Shown here: positions 48,633 through 56,999 of the stretch, in pieces
How the letters are laid out: each line of letters begins with the position of its first letter
Position numbering within the stretch: the stretch's first letter is position 1
Source: Paenibacillus sp. RC67
Lineage (GTDB): Bacteria; Bacillota; Bacilli; Paenibacillales; NBRC-103111
Assembly (NCBI RefSeq): GCF_030020805.1
Contig: NZ_CP125098.1
Span: forward strand, 4,983,501-5,047,500
Direction of reading: 5' to 3'
DNA length: 64,000 nt
Notes under the pieces: model-generated
Database searches by the model: none
Told to the model about the DNA's origin: nothing
What the model saw: the letters and a program-made list of their open reading frames with translations, nothing else
Program-made: the position numbers and the translations under genes

Positions 48633-50560
48633 ATACCGTCGTTATTATCGGAGAGGGACTGTTGGCAGATACAGTGTGCAAGTATTTGTCAGGATTCCCG
48701 ATAGTGCGCAGATCCGCACTCGGTGACAATTTACCTCCTGCGGGGCTAGTATTGGTGTTGGGAGGGAACTCCTCTGCTCATCTCCAAGCAGAGGAGGTGC
48801 TGCAGCCGCTTGGCATCCCTTGGCTGCGCTGCTTTGTGTCCGATGGAGAAGGAGTTATTGGGCCGCTAGTCCGTCCCGGGACTGCTGGCTGTTCCCAATG
48901 TGCGGAAAATAGACGCTCCATGGCGAGGGAAACCAAGGAGGATATGGACGATCTGATCATGAGACTCATCTCCGCCGATTCTCTCCCTACACCGGTTCCA
49001 GAGGTATCTCCTTTGGCGTTACGACATATCGCATACTTGGTCTCATCAGAAGCAGCCAAGGTGCTGCAAGGCGATAAACCGCATTCCAAAAGCCACATCT
49101 ATTTAGTTGACCTGATTGACCTGAATACCACAATTCACTATATCCTACCTGACCAATCTTGTCCGGTTTGCGGCCAATGTCCGGAGGATTCGAAGGAAGC
49201 AGCCCAGATAACACTAGAAGCTCGCAGGAAGCTCAACCGGGACAATTACCGCAGCCGCTCGATGAATGATTTGCAGAAGGTTCTGGTTAAGGATTACTGG
49301 GATAGACAAACCGGACTCTTCAACGACAGGGTGCAGGACTTCCTGTCCACCTTTGCCTGCGTGGTTGTGAATCTTCCTTTGCCCATGTTGAATGAATTGA
49401 CAGGAGGGCATTCGCATTCGTTCGCTGACAGCGAGCTGGCTGCCATCCTCGAAGGTTTGGAGCGATATTGCGGGTTCGCTCCGCGGGGTAAACGAACGGT
49501 TGTGCATGACAGCTTCATTAACTTGAAGGATGATGCCTTGGATCCGTTGAAGGTGGGGCTCCACGCGCAGGAGCACATGGAGCAGCCGGATTTTCCCTAT
49601 TTACCGTTCGATCCTGATGCCGATATTCCTTGGGTGTGGGGATATTCATTGCTGCAGGAACGTCCGATTCTGGTCCCCGAGCTGCTGGCTTATTATAGCC
49701 TGGGCTATGGTGGAGGCTTTGTTTATGAGACTTCTAACGGTTGTGCATTAGGCGGGAGTCGGGAGGAAGCAATTTTATACGGCATTTTGGAAGTTGTTGA
49801 GCGCGATTCGTTCCTGATGACCTGGTATGCCAAATTACCCGTTCCACGGCTCGATTATCGTTCGTCAGGAGACAAGGAACTGATGACGATGATCGAACGT
49901 TTAAGAGCTGTAACGGGGTATGAGGTGCTGCTGTACAATACGACGATGGAAAACGGCATTCCAAGCATCTGGGCTATAGCTAAGGGAAGCCCGAATCAAG
50001 CACTGAATCTCGTTTGCGCTGCAGGAGCCCATCTGGATCCTATCCGTGCGGCCAAGAGCGCAGTGTATGAGCTGGCTGGGACGATCACTAGGGTTGAGTC
50101 AATCTGGAAAGAACGCCGAGATGATGCTGAAGCTATGTTTCATGATCCTTTCCTGGTGCAATTTATGGAGGATCATTCCTTGCTCTATAGTTTGCCTCAA
50201 GCGGAGGAACGACTCGGATTTTTGCTGGACGAACAGCGTCCTCTACGGACTTTTGACGAAGAATTCGGCTCTGTAGCGGCGAATGACGATTTAGCGGATG
50301 ATCTGAAGCAGGTTCTTGAGGTGTTTCGCAGCTTGCAGCTGGATGTCGTCGTAGTCGACCAGTCAACAAGCGAGACGCTCCGCAACGAGCTGTACTGCTT
50401 CAAAGTGCTGATACCAGGAATGCTGCCGATGACGTTCGGACACTCGCTTACTCGATTGACGGGCCTGAACAGAGTGTTGGAGGTGCCGATGCAGCTGGGA
50501 TATGCCGATCACAAGCTGTCGCTGGAGGAGCTGAACCCCTATCCGCATCCTTTTCCGTAA
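48629..50560 (+). CDS. TOMM cyclodehydratase: leader-binding E1-like domain fused to YcaO
   Basis: A 643-residue fusion. The N-terminal ~200 residues are E1-like, with the cysteine pairs GCSQC near 90 and CPVCGQC near 180 that normally hold zinc. The YcaO domain (about 230-643) has ATP-binding SELAAILEGLERYCG near 275, a second block GCALGGSREEAILYGILEVVERDSF near 370, and a C-terminal proline-rich PYPHPFP. That tail is required for activity in cyclodehydratases. Such enzymes use ATP to turn Cys, Ser or Thr of a peptide into thiazolines or oxazolines. The ATG overlaps the previous stop and has GAGGAGG upstream. No SagB dehydrogenase, protease or transporter follows, so the product may stay an azoline or the partners lie elsewhere. 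Confidence 0.88.
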   Translation: MNTVVIIGEGLLADTVCKYLSGFPIVRRSALGDNLPPAGLVLVLGGNSSAHLQAEEVLQPLGIPWLRCFVSDGEGVIGPLVRPGTAGCSQCAENRRSMARETKEDMDDLIMRLISADSLPTPVPEVSPLALRHIAYLVSSEAAKVLQGDKPHSKSHIYLVDLIDLNTTIHYILPDQSCPVCGQCPEDSKEAAQITLEARRKLNRDNYRSRSMNDLQKVLVKDYWDRQTGLFNDRVQDFLSTFACVVVNLPLPMLNELTGGHSHSFADSELAAILEGLERYCGFAPRGKRTVVHDSFINLKDDALDPLKVGLHAQEHMEQPDFPYLPFDPDADIPWVWGYSLLQERPILVPELLAYYSLGYGGGFVYETSNGCALGGSREEAILYGILEVVERDSFLMTWYAKLPVPRLDYRSSGDKELMTMIERLRAVTGYEVLLYNTTMENGIPSIWAIAKGSPNQALNLVCAAGAHLDPIRAAKSAVYELAGTITRVESIWKERRDDAEAMFHDPFLVQFMEDHSLLYSLPQAEERLGFLLDEQRPLRTFDEEFGSVAANDDLADDLKQVLEVFRSLQLDVVVVDQSTSETLRNELYCFKVLIPGMLPMTFGHSLTRLTGLNRVLEVPMQLGYADHKLSLEELNPYPHPFP

Positions 50561-50613
50561 CCATGTCGTGTAAGTCTTTTTCAGTATAAATCAAGATGCA
50601 CTGTCCTCATTAA

Positions 50614-50660
50614 GAAGAGAACCTCCAGCGCTGCCATGGGAGCAACCTGGAGGCCTCTTG
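50614..50660 (+). terminator. Possible terminator of the TOMM operon
   Basis: CCTCCAG (50621-50627) pairs with CTGGAGG (50646-50652), extended by AAGAG/CTCTT. There is no proper T run, so efficiency is doubtful. Confidence 0.4.
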
Positions 50661-50735
50661 CGTAACTAGTAGTAATCAAATCACTTATGATTGCTTTTCA
50701 TCTAGCTACCAATAGTGGATTTTGTATCTTGCCAA

Positions 50736-51776
50736 TTATAAGGTCGAGATGTCGATAACAAATCGATAACGCACATCACTTTGGAGGACTCGCTCATAGG
50801 CTTCATCTACTTGATCGGCACGAATCACCTCAATTTTAGGCACAATGCCGTGTTGAGCCGAGAAGTCGAGCATCTCTTGGGTTTCCCGAATTCCACCAAC
50901 GAGTGACCCGGCTATACTGCGGCGGCCCATAATTAAGGAAAACACATTGTATTGATCAGGCTTGCCTGGAGCACCAACATTGACAAGTGTTCCATCTATG
51001 CGAAGCAGCGATAAATAGGCATCCACATCAAGATTGGCAGACACAGTGTTCAAAATGAGGTCAAAACGGCCAGCCAACTCATTAAATGTATTGGGATCAC
51101 TAGTTGCAAAGTAATGATCTGCGCCAAATTCCATGGCTTCATTTTTCTTATTCATAGACCGGCTCAAGACTGTAACTTCAGCACCCAGGGCATGAGCGTA
51201 TTGGATCGCAAGATGGCCAAGTCCGCCCATTCCCAAAATCGCAACCTTCTTGCCCGGGCTGGCGTTCCAGTGTTTCAAAGGTGAGTATGTGGTGATGCCA
51301 GCACACAATAAAGGACTAGCCACATCCATAGACAGAACGTCCGGAATACGAACGACGAACCTTTCGGTTACCACTATTTTTTGACTGTATCCCCCGTAAG
51401 TTGGTTGACCATCGTAGTCCAAGGCATTATAAGTTGAAACAACGCCTTTCATACAAAATTGCTCTTCGCCGCTGAGGCAGTATTCGCATTCTCCGCAGGA
51501 GTCTACGAAGCAGCCGACGCCAACACGGTCGCCAACTACGAATTTAGTAACCTCCGATCCAACAGCTGCCACGACCCCAGCGATTTCATGACCAGGAACC
51601 ATCGGAAAGATTCCCCCTCCCCATTCATCATGTGCACTGTGAATATCAGAATGGCAAATCCCGCTATACTTAATATCGATTAAAATGTCGTCAGGCCGCA
51701 GCTCTCTGCGCTCAATCGTTTTCTTTTCAAATGGTGCTTTTGCGCTTGATACGCTTAGTACATGAGTATTACACAT
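50736..51776 (-). CDS. Zinc-dependent NADP alcohol dehydrogenase (YahK/cinnamyl-alcohol type)
   Basis: A 346-residue MDR enzyme. The catalytic zinc ligands are in GICHSD near 41 and GHEIAGVV near 63. The structural zinc cysteines are CGECEYCLSGEEQFC near 95. The Rossmann turn is AILGMGGLGHLAIQYAHALGAEV. The sequence type (CHSDIHSAHDEWGGGIFPMVPGHE) is that of broad aldehyde reductases such as YahK, which reduce aldehydes to alcohols with NADPH. The downstream aldo/keto reductase neighbour is on the same strand, 63 nt upstream in transcription. Both may detoxify carbonyl compounds. The physiological substrate is not known. Confidence 0.9.
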   Translation of the reverse strand: MCNTHVLSVSSAKAPFEKKTIERRELRPDDILIDIKYSGICHSDIHSAHDEWGGGIFPMVPGHEIAGVVAAVGSEVTKFVVGDRVGVGCFVDSCGECEYCLSGEEQFCMKGVVSTYNALDYDGQPTYGGYSQKIVVTERFVVRIPDVLSMDVASPLLCAGITTYSPLKHWNASPGKKVAILGMGGLGHLAIQYAHALGAEVTVLSRSMNKKNEAMEFGADHYFATSDPNTFNELAGRFDLILNTVSANLDVDAYLSLLRIDGTLVNVGAPGKPDQYNVFSLIMGRRSIAGSLVGGIRETQEMLDFSAQHGIVPKIEVIRADQVDEAYERVLQSDVRYRFVIDISTL

Positions 51777-51839
51777 AATGTTTATTACCCCTTTATTAAA
51801 TAAAATTATAAAATCCTTAACTATAATCCATACTGGAGG

Positions 51840-52823
51840 TCATGTCCACATCGGCAGCAGCGTTTCTCCACGGTCTGTTGCAGGAGCAGGTGTTATCGAA
51901 ATTGAAGAAATTTCATTACGCCATTCAGAATTCATCTCCACATCGATAGCAGCAAGTGAATATTCAAGCTGGTCTACATTTCTAGCTCCAATAATGGGTG
52001 CCGTTATGACCGGATTGGACATAACCCAAGCAACAGCAAGCGTTGCAGGATGAATGCCATGCTCGGCAGCATAGGCTTGAAACCTCTCGGCGACGACATA
52101 ATTCATTTCATCTGCATAGCGATCCGTATATCGCTTTTCTTCAACTAAACGTCCTTGCTCCGGTCGTTTATTCACGCCGTATTTTCCTGTAAGCAGGCCA
52201 GCTCCCAAAGGACTGTAAGAGATAACTCCCATTTGTTGAGAGGCGGCGAGAGGCAAAATTTCGACCTCGGCTTGACGCTTAACCAAGTTGTACATCGGTT
52301 GGATCAATTCGAAGCGAGCCAGTTGTTCTTTGGCGGATATCCCTAAGGCCATGGCGATTTGCCAAGCAGCCCAATTGCTCACCGCAGGATAGAGAATCTT
52401 GCCCTGTGCCTGAAGATCATCAAGTGCTCTGAGGGTTTCTTCCATAGGTGTAAGCTCATCGAACATATGCACAAAGTAAAAATCGATTCGATCGGTCTTC
52501 AAACGGCGCAAACTGTTTTCGACTTCAAGCATAATATGACGGCGAGAGAGCCCTTTCGCATTGATATCCGTACCCATTGGATAATATAGTTTTGTCGCAA
52601 GCACCATCTCATCCCTGCAGTCCGCCAAGCATTCCCCTAATATTTCTTCAGCACGCCCCCCGCTATAAACATTTGCCGTATCGAAAAAGTTAATACCCGC
52701 TTCGCGGCAGCGCTTGAACATCACTTTGGCGGTTTCTTCATCCGCATTTCCGCCGAACGACATCGTCCCAAAACATAAACTTGAGACTTGAATGCCCGTT
52801 TTTCCTACTGTACGGTATTTCAC
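51840..52823 (-). CDS. Aldo/keto reductase
   Basis: A 327-residue (beta/alpha)8 NADPH-dependent reductase. The catalytic tetrad is visible: Asp and Tyr in FFDTANVYSGG, Lys in LATKLYYP and His in FYFVHMFD. NADPH-binding is suggested by the VISYSPLGAGLLTGKYG stretch. The start is GTG 52823, nine bases after GGAGG (KYRTVGKTGIQVS). The frame to 52856 includes the ribosome binding site. It lies in the same direction as the alcohol dehydrogenase. The substrate is unknown; the group reduces aldehydes and methylglyoxal-like compounds. Confidence 0.9.
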   Translation of the reverse strand: MKYRTVGKTGIQVSSLCFGTMSFGGNADEETAKVMFKRCREAGINFFDTANVYSGGRAEEILGECLADCRDEMVLATKLYYPMGTDINAKGLSRRHIMLEVENSLRRLKTDRIDFYFVHMFDELTPMEETLRALDDLQAQGKILYPAVSNWAAWQIAMALGISAKEQLARFELIQPMYNLVKRQAEVEILPLAASQQMGVISYSPLGAGLLTGKYGVNKRPEQGRLVEEKRYTDRYADEMNYVVAERFQAYAAEHGIHPATLAVAWVMSNPVITAPIIGARNVDQLEYSLAAIDVEMNSEWRNEISSISITPAPATDRGETLLPMWT

Positions 52824-52888
52824 ATTAATAAACCTCCTATTCAGGTATGATTTCATTTATGCAATTCAATTGGCCCGATCTTGTTCTT

Positions 52889-54049
52889 TCACCCATCTAT
52901 TGAAGTGAATCGCAGTTTTGTTTTCATCGAACGTTTCACAATGAATATGAACACCAACATGGAAATAACGACGGTCACTGCGCTGACAGCGAACAAGAAC
53001 GAGTAGCTAGTGTACTGAGAGACCCAGCCTAGCAGGATCGCGCCTAACCCGATTCCGAGGTCGGTGGCTGTCGCTAAAGATGCATTCGCAACTCCTTTAC
53101 GATCAGGGCGGGCAAGACGTATCGTTGCCGACTGGAAGGCTGGATGCGCAGAACCGAAACCGATCCCGTACAAAACCGCTGAAGTGAGTACGCCGAACAA
53201 TCCGGTTGACAAACTTAAGCAAACTAAAGCCAAAATCGTAATGACAAGGGCCGGAACGATAACTAGCATCTCCCCATACCGATCCGAGAGTTTCCCCGAA
53301 AGAGGACGGCTCAGCGCAAGGGTTGCGGCGAAGGCTAGAAAAAACACTCCGGAATTGACATGAATAGATTCAGTGAACAGCGGGACAAAGGTGGTAATGC
53401 CGCCATATGCGATAAACATGAAAAAGACAGAGGCTGAGATAGGCAGAAGCGATTTTTCAAACAACTCGATTCTCCTTGCGCTCGTCTGCGGCCGGAAAGG
53501 CATTTTGGCTCCAAACGTTAGGAGCAGTGCTACTACAGAGAGAACGAGTGCGAATAGAAACAAAGTCTGGTACGACAAGCCCTGGATCACCCAGATCCCG
53601 ACCATCGGGCCGAATGCCATAGCCAAGGTCATCGACGTGCTGAACCACCCCATGCCTTCTCCGCGTCGGGCAGACGGGATCATATCCGTTACGGCTGTGC
53701 TTATGGCAGTAGTAGAAACAGCCCAGCTTATCCCGTGCAAGATTCTGAGCCCCATTAAAACGGTAATTCCACCGATCCAGTTATATAAATACATGGCCAA
53801 GATGAAGAGCAGCAGCCCACAGACGATAAACGATCTCCTTCCATAACGGTCCAGCAGCCCGCCAACGATCGGCCGAACCATAACGGAAGTCAACATAAAA
53901 GCGCCCATCGACATGCCGACCTGAGCTTCATTGCCGCCAATCTGTTTAATAAATAGCGGCAGCGTTGGATACAGCATATAAAATGCGTTGAATAGGAAAA
54001 GCGTTCCTACGGTCATAAGGATAAACGACTTCGTCCACAGGCGTTCCAC
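52889..54049 (-). CDS. MFS exporter (12-helix, DHA1-like)
   Basis: A 386-residue 12-helix transporter. Motif A between helices 2 and 3 is GGLLDRYGRRSF, repeated between 8 and 9 as GKLSDRYGE. Helix 5 carries motif-C-like AFGPMVGIWV. It is likely a drug or metabolite exporter. The start is GTG 54049, eight bases after GGAGG. It is divergent to a TetR regulator, which probably represses it. The following genes (aldo/keto reductase, alcohol dehydrogenase) are in the same orientation and may belong to the same stress response. Confidence 0.88.
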   Translation of the reverse strand: MERLWTKSFILMTVGTLFLFNAFYMLYPTLPLFIKQIGGNEAQVGMSMGAFMLTSVMVRPIVGGLLDRYGRRSFIVCGLLLFILAMYLYNWIGGITVLMGLRILHGISWAVSTTAISTAVTDMIPSARRGEGMGWFSTSMTLAMAFGPMVGIWVIQGLSYQTLFLFALVLSVVALLLTFGAKMPFRPQTSARRIELFEKSLLPISASVFFMFIAYGGITTFVPLFTESIHVNSGVFFLAFAATLALSRPLSGKLSDRYGEMLVIVPALVITILALVCLSLSTGLFGVLTSAVLYGIGFGSAHPAFQSATIRLARPDRKGVANASLATATDLGIGLGAILLGWVSQYTSYSFLFAVSAVTVVISMLVFIFIVKRSMKTKLRFTSIDG

Positions 54050-54246
54050 GGTTTCTGCCTCCTCATGTGGGATAACAATAGACTTAATTCCCTTAAGTAA
54101 ATCGATAATAATTGAATAATCAACGTCTGTCTATTATTATAAAAAGTAATGAGATGTTTGCAATGGTTAAATGAACGTGTTTTGTTGATTTTTGAACATA
54201 ACAAACAAAATTGTTGATTATTTAAGAAAGTTTGGTGATTTTCAGA

Positions 54247-54792
54247 ATGTCCAAAGTAGATAGAAGAATACTTAAATCCCAAGAAGCGATTAAAAAAGCT
54301 ATTATTGAGCTGATGTCTGAAAAAAGTTTTGATGACATTACCATACAAGATATTTCCGGCAGGGCAAATGTAAACAGAGGGACCATCTATCTTCATTACC
54401 AGGATAAATATGATTTACTGGATAGGCTCATAGAAGAACATATTAATGAAATGCGCGAAATCTGCACATGGGCATGTGAAATGGATTGGAGTGATGCGAC
54501 TGTAGTCCTTTTCGAATATTTTGAGCGTAATTATTTATTCTTCTCAACGATGTTAGCGAGCAAAGGTGCCCCTTCCTTCCGTAGTCGGTTCCTTGATTTT
54601 CTTATCGATGAGTTCAAAGATGAGGTCAATATAACAGAAGAAAAAAATCAAGCTTTACATGAAGATGTGATGCTTCGATTTATGGGTACGGCTTACGTAG
54701 GGACAGTGGAATGGTGGATCATGAATGGAATGCCGCATCCGCCTAAGGTCATGGCAAATCAAGTGGGGATTTTGCTAGAGAGGATTGTATAG
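54247..54792 (+). CDS. TetR-family transcriptional regulator
   Basis: A 181-residue regulator. The helix-turn-helix (KSFDDITIQDISGRANVNRGTIYLHYQDKYDLLDRLI) spans about 27-65. A ligand-binding C-terminal domain of the TetR_C_7/DhaS-like group follows. The ATG at 54247 starts the conserved region (SKVDRRILKSQEAIKKAI); the GTG at 54232 is an alternative without a clear ribosome binding site. It is divergent to the MFS exporter and probably represses it. Confidence 0.85.
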   Translation: MSKVDRRILKSQEAIKKAIIELMSEKSFDDITIQDISGRANVNRGTIYLHYQDKYDLLDRLIEEHINEMREICTWACEMDWSDATVVLFEYFERNYLFFSTMLASKGAPSFRSRFLDFLIDEFKDEVNITEEKNQALHEDVMLRFMGTAYVGTVEWWIMNGMPHPPKVMANQVGILLERIV

Positions 54793-54840
54793 TCGATTGG
54801 ATCGCAACTCCTTACAATTGGGATCTCGTTTCCAGTGCTT

Positions 54841-55053
54841 TTATCTCTTTGCCAAGTAATTGCAAATGAACTTAAGAAAAATAGCTGTAAAAATCCATAA
54901 AACCACTCCAAAAATGCTAATGTTATATTCATTTGTTCGGAAAACAAATATCTTTAAGACATCAATATCAAACAGGTACCCGATAAGTGTATATATCATT
55001 AAAACTACTATTGCTATTAAATAGTTTGCCTTCTTTGAGTTCATGTTCAACAT
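54841..55053 (-). CDS. Small two-helix membrane protein
   Basis: A 70-residue product starting at ATG 55053 with AAGGGG just upstream. Two membrane helices lie at about 11-30 and 45-65, with a basic C-terminus (NYLAKR). It is convergent with the TetR gene. I do not recognise the family. The ribosome binding site and coding-like helices favour a real gene. Confidence 0.5.
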   Translation of the reverse strand: MLNMNSKKANYLIAIVVLMIYTLIGYLFDIDVLKIFVFRTNEYNISIFGVVLWIFTAIFLKFICNYLAKR

Positions 55054-55628
55054 TCATCCCCTTCGCTTACATCATTTTACCATAGATTCTTATTGCACTA
55101 ATTTGCCCATTAGCGTAACGCGGTTGCTAAATGAATCGACCAAATATTTCCTTTAATATTCCTGTTGGATACCTTGAATTTGATATCTCATTTTGTTGTC
55201 AACGCTGTCAAAAAAAAACATGCAATTATTTTAAATTTTTTCTTGCTCAATCACCCCTAGCCTGCTATTATGAAGAAGCATGATTTTTGGAAAGCGAACA
55301 TTCAATATATATTTAGGATCTTTCCAAGCAGATAATCTTTGACCTCTTCCTTTAAGGAAGTCAAGGCCATACGGACAGCCGGGTCAAATGCCGATTGGCA
55401 ACTTTCGTTGCTTTATTGATTGAGTTAAAAGCTCAAATTTTATAAGTTGGTTACTTTACAACCAGTGCATATGCATACAACTTGTGAAACGGTCAATAAG
55501 AGTGGTAAAAGTAATTATTTGCTATATAGACTCTGATCCTAACATCGTATATTTGAATATTAAGAGCCTTTCCATGAAACGATGAGTTTTATGGCTGACT
55601 GACGAGCACACTAGAGGTTTGTCCGGTC

Positions 55629-55748
55629 ATGGTTATTGGGACAATCTTATTATTTGACTATATCGAAGCAAGTGTAATGCGCATGGTGCGTGTTTCGCTT
55701 GCTTTTTTTGTTGCCGTTTTTACATTGAAAACAATTTATTTAGAATAG
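55629..55748 (+). other. 39-codon ORF spanning the leader terminator
   Basis: An ATG at 55629 opens a hydrophobic frame (MVIGTILLFDYIEASVMRMV...) that runs through the terminator and stops 12 nt before the next start. AGAGG lies 11 nt upstream. It could be a regulatory leader peptide or chance. Confidence 0.25.
55666..55709 (+). terminator. Intrinsic terminator inside the leader
   Basis: AAGCAAG (55666-55672) pairs with CTTGCTT (55698-55704), with an inner GCGC stem in the loop and T7 after it. It lies 50 nt before the ATG of the dehydrogenase gene. Confidence 0.85.
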
Positions 55749-55759
55749 GAGATTGAAAA

Positions 55760-56998
55760 ATGGGAAAAGCACTAATCATCGGCGCCGGCGGCGTAGCTTC
55801 TGTAGCAATTCATAAATGCGTTCAAAACAGCGAGGTGTTCGAAGAAATTTGTATCGCTAGCCGTACGAAATCCAAATGCGATGAATTGAAAGCAAAATTG
55901 GACGGTGGCAAAACCAAGATTACAACCGCACAGGTCGATGCAGACATCGTGGAAGATCTGATCGATCTGATTAACGAATTCAAACCAGATATCGTCATGA
56001 ACCTGGCTCTGCCTTACCAAGATTTGACGATCATGGATGCTTGCTTGGCCACCAAAACGCACTATATGGATACGGCAAACTATGAGCCAGAAGATACGGC
56101 GAAATTCGAATACAAATGGCAATGGGAGTACCGCGAACGCTTTGAAAAAGCAGGAATCACAGCTCTTCTGGGTAGCGGATTCGATCCAGGCGTAACCGGT
56201 GTATTCTCTGCTTATGCGCTGAAGCACTATTTTGACGAAATTGAATATATCGACATTCTGGATTGCAACGGCGGGGATCATGGTTATCCTTTCGCAACCA
56301 ACTTCAACCCGGAAATTAATATCCGTGAAGTGTCTGCTAACGGACGCTACTGGGAAAACGGGGAATGGATCGAAACAAAACCGATGGAGATCAAACGTGT
56401 TTATAACTTCGCTGAAGTCGGCGAAAAGGACATGTACCTGCTGTACCATGAAGAGCTTGAATCCCTTGCACAAAACATGCCTGGACTGAAACGCATTCGT
56501 TTCTTCATGACTTTCGGCCAAAGCTATCTCATGCACTTAAAAGCGCTTGAAAACGTAGGAATGACTTCCATCGAACCAATCGAATACGAAGGAAAAAAAA
56601 TCATTCCGCTTCAATTCCTGAAGGCTGTACTTCCGGACCCGGCTTCCCTGGGACCTCGTACGGTAGGCAAGACGAACATTGGTTGTATCTTCAAAGGAAA
56701 AAAAGACGGCCAAGACAAAACTTACTATGTCTATAATATTTGCGACCATCAAGAGTGCTATAAAGAAGTGGGCTCCCAAGCCATCTCCTATACAACTGGC
56801 GTTCCTGCCATGATCGGCGCGGCGATGGTCATGACTGGCAAATGGAATACACCGGGCGTATTCAATATCGAAGAGTTCGATCCGGATCCATTCATGGAAG
56901 AGCTGAACAAATGGGGACTTCCATGGGTAGAAGATTTTAGTCCGGTGCTTGTTGACGCGTTGTCTGAAGAAACTAAACAACCGGAGCTCGTTCGCTAA
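55760..56998 (+). CDS. Carboxynorspermidine/carboxyspermidine synthase (saccharopine dehydrogenase-like)
   Basis: A 412-residue NADPH-dependent reductase. The N-terminal Rossmann motif is ALIIGAGGVASVAIHKC. Family-specific GSGFDPGVTGVFSAYA lies near 138, and LDCNGGDHGYPFATNFNPEINIRE defines the carboxy(nor)spermidine dehydrogenase subgroup. It condenses aspartate-semialdehyde with putrescine (or diaminopropane) and reduces the Schiff base to carboxyspermidine (or carboxynorspermidine). AGGAGA precedes the ATG. The next gene is the matching decarboxylase, 1 nt downstream. Together they make spermidine without SpeD/SpeE. Confidence 0.92.
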   Translation: MGKALIIGAGGVASVAIHKCVQNSEVFEEICIASRTKSKCDELKAKLDGGKTKITTAQVDADIVEDLIDLINEFKPDIVMNLALPYQDLTIMDACLATKTHYMDTANYEPEDTAKFEYKWQWEYRERFEKAGITALLGSGFDPGVTGVFSAYALKHYFDEIEYIDILDCNGGDHGYPFATNFNPEINIREVSANGRYWENGEWIETKPMEIKRVYNFAEVGEKDMYLLYHEELESLAQNMPGLKRIRFFMTFGQSYLMHLKALENVGMTSIEPIEYEGKKIIPLQFLKAVLPDPASLGPRTVGKTNIGCIFKGKKDGQDKTYYVYNICDHQECYKEVGSQAISYTTGVPAMIGAAMVMTGKWNTPGVFNIEEFDPDPFMEELNKWGLPWVEDFSPVLVDALSEETKQPELVR

Positions 56999-56999
56999 T

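Larger units (their letters stand above)
55054..55759 (+). promoter_or_regulatory. Long leader region of the carboxynorspermidine operon, possible attenuator
   Basis: About 700 nt without a long ORF precede the spermidine genes. It contains several hairpins: TTTGACCTCTTCC...GGAAGTCAAG near 55336-55367, CCATGAAAC...GTTTTATGG near 55573-55596, and TTGTCC...GGGACAA near 55619-55653. It closes with an intrinsic terminator at 55666-55709, only 50 nt before the first gene. No plus-strand gene precedes the terminator, so it must act within the leader. I could not match the structure to lysine, SAM, T-box, guanidine or preQ1 elements. Confidence 0.5.

Noticed and set aside
55600..55620. Possible hammerhead core CTGACGAG in the spermidine leader
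   Set aside because: The matching GAAA and stem partners are absent.
55772..56536. 254-aa minus-strand ORF
   Set aside because: It is antisense to the carboxynorspermidine synthase, whose motifs are clear; a shadow frame.
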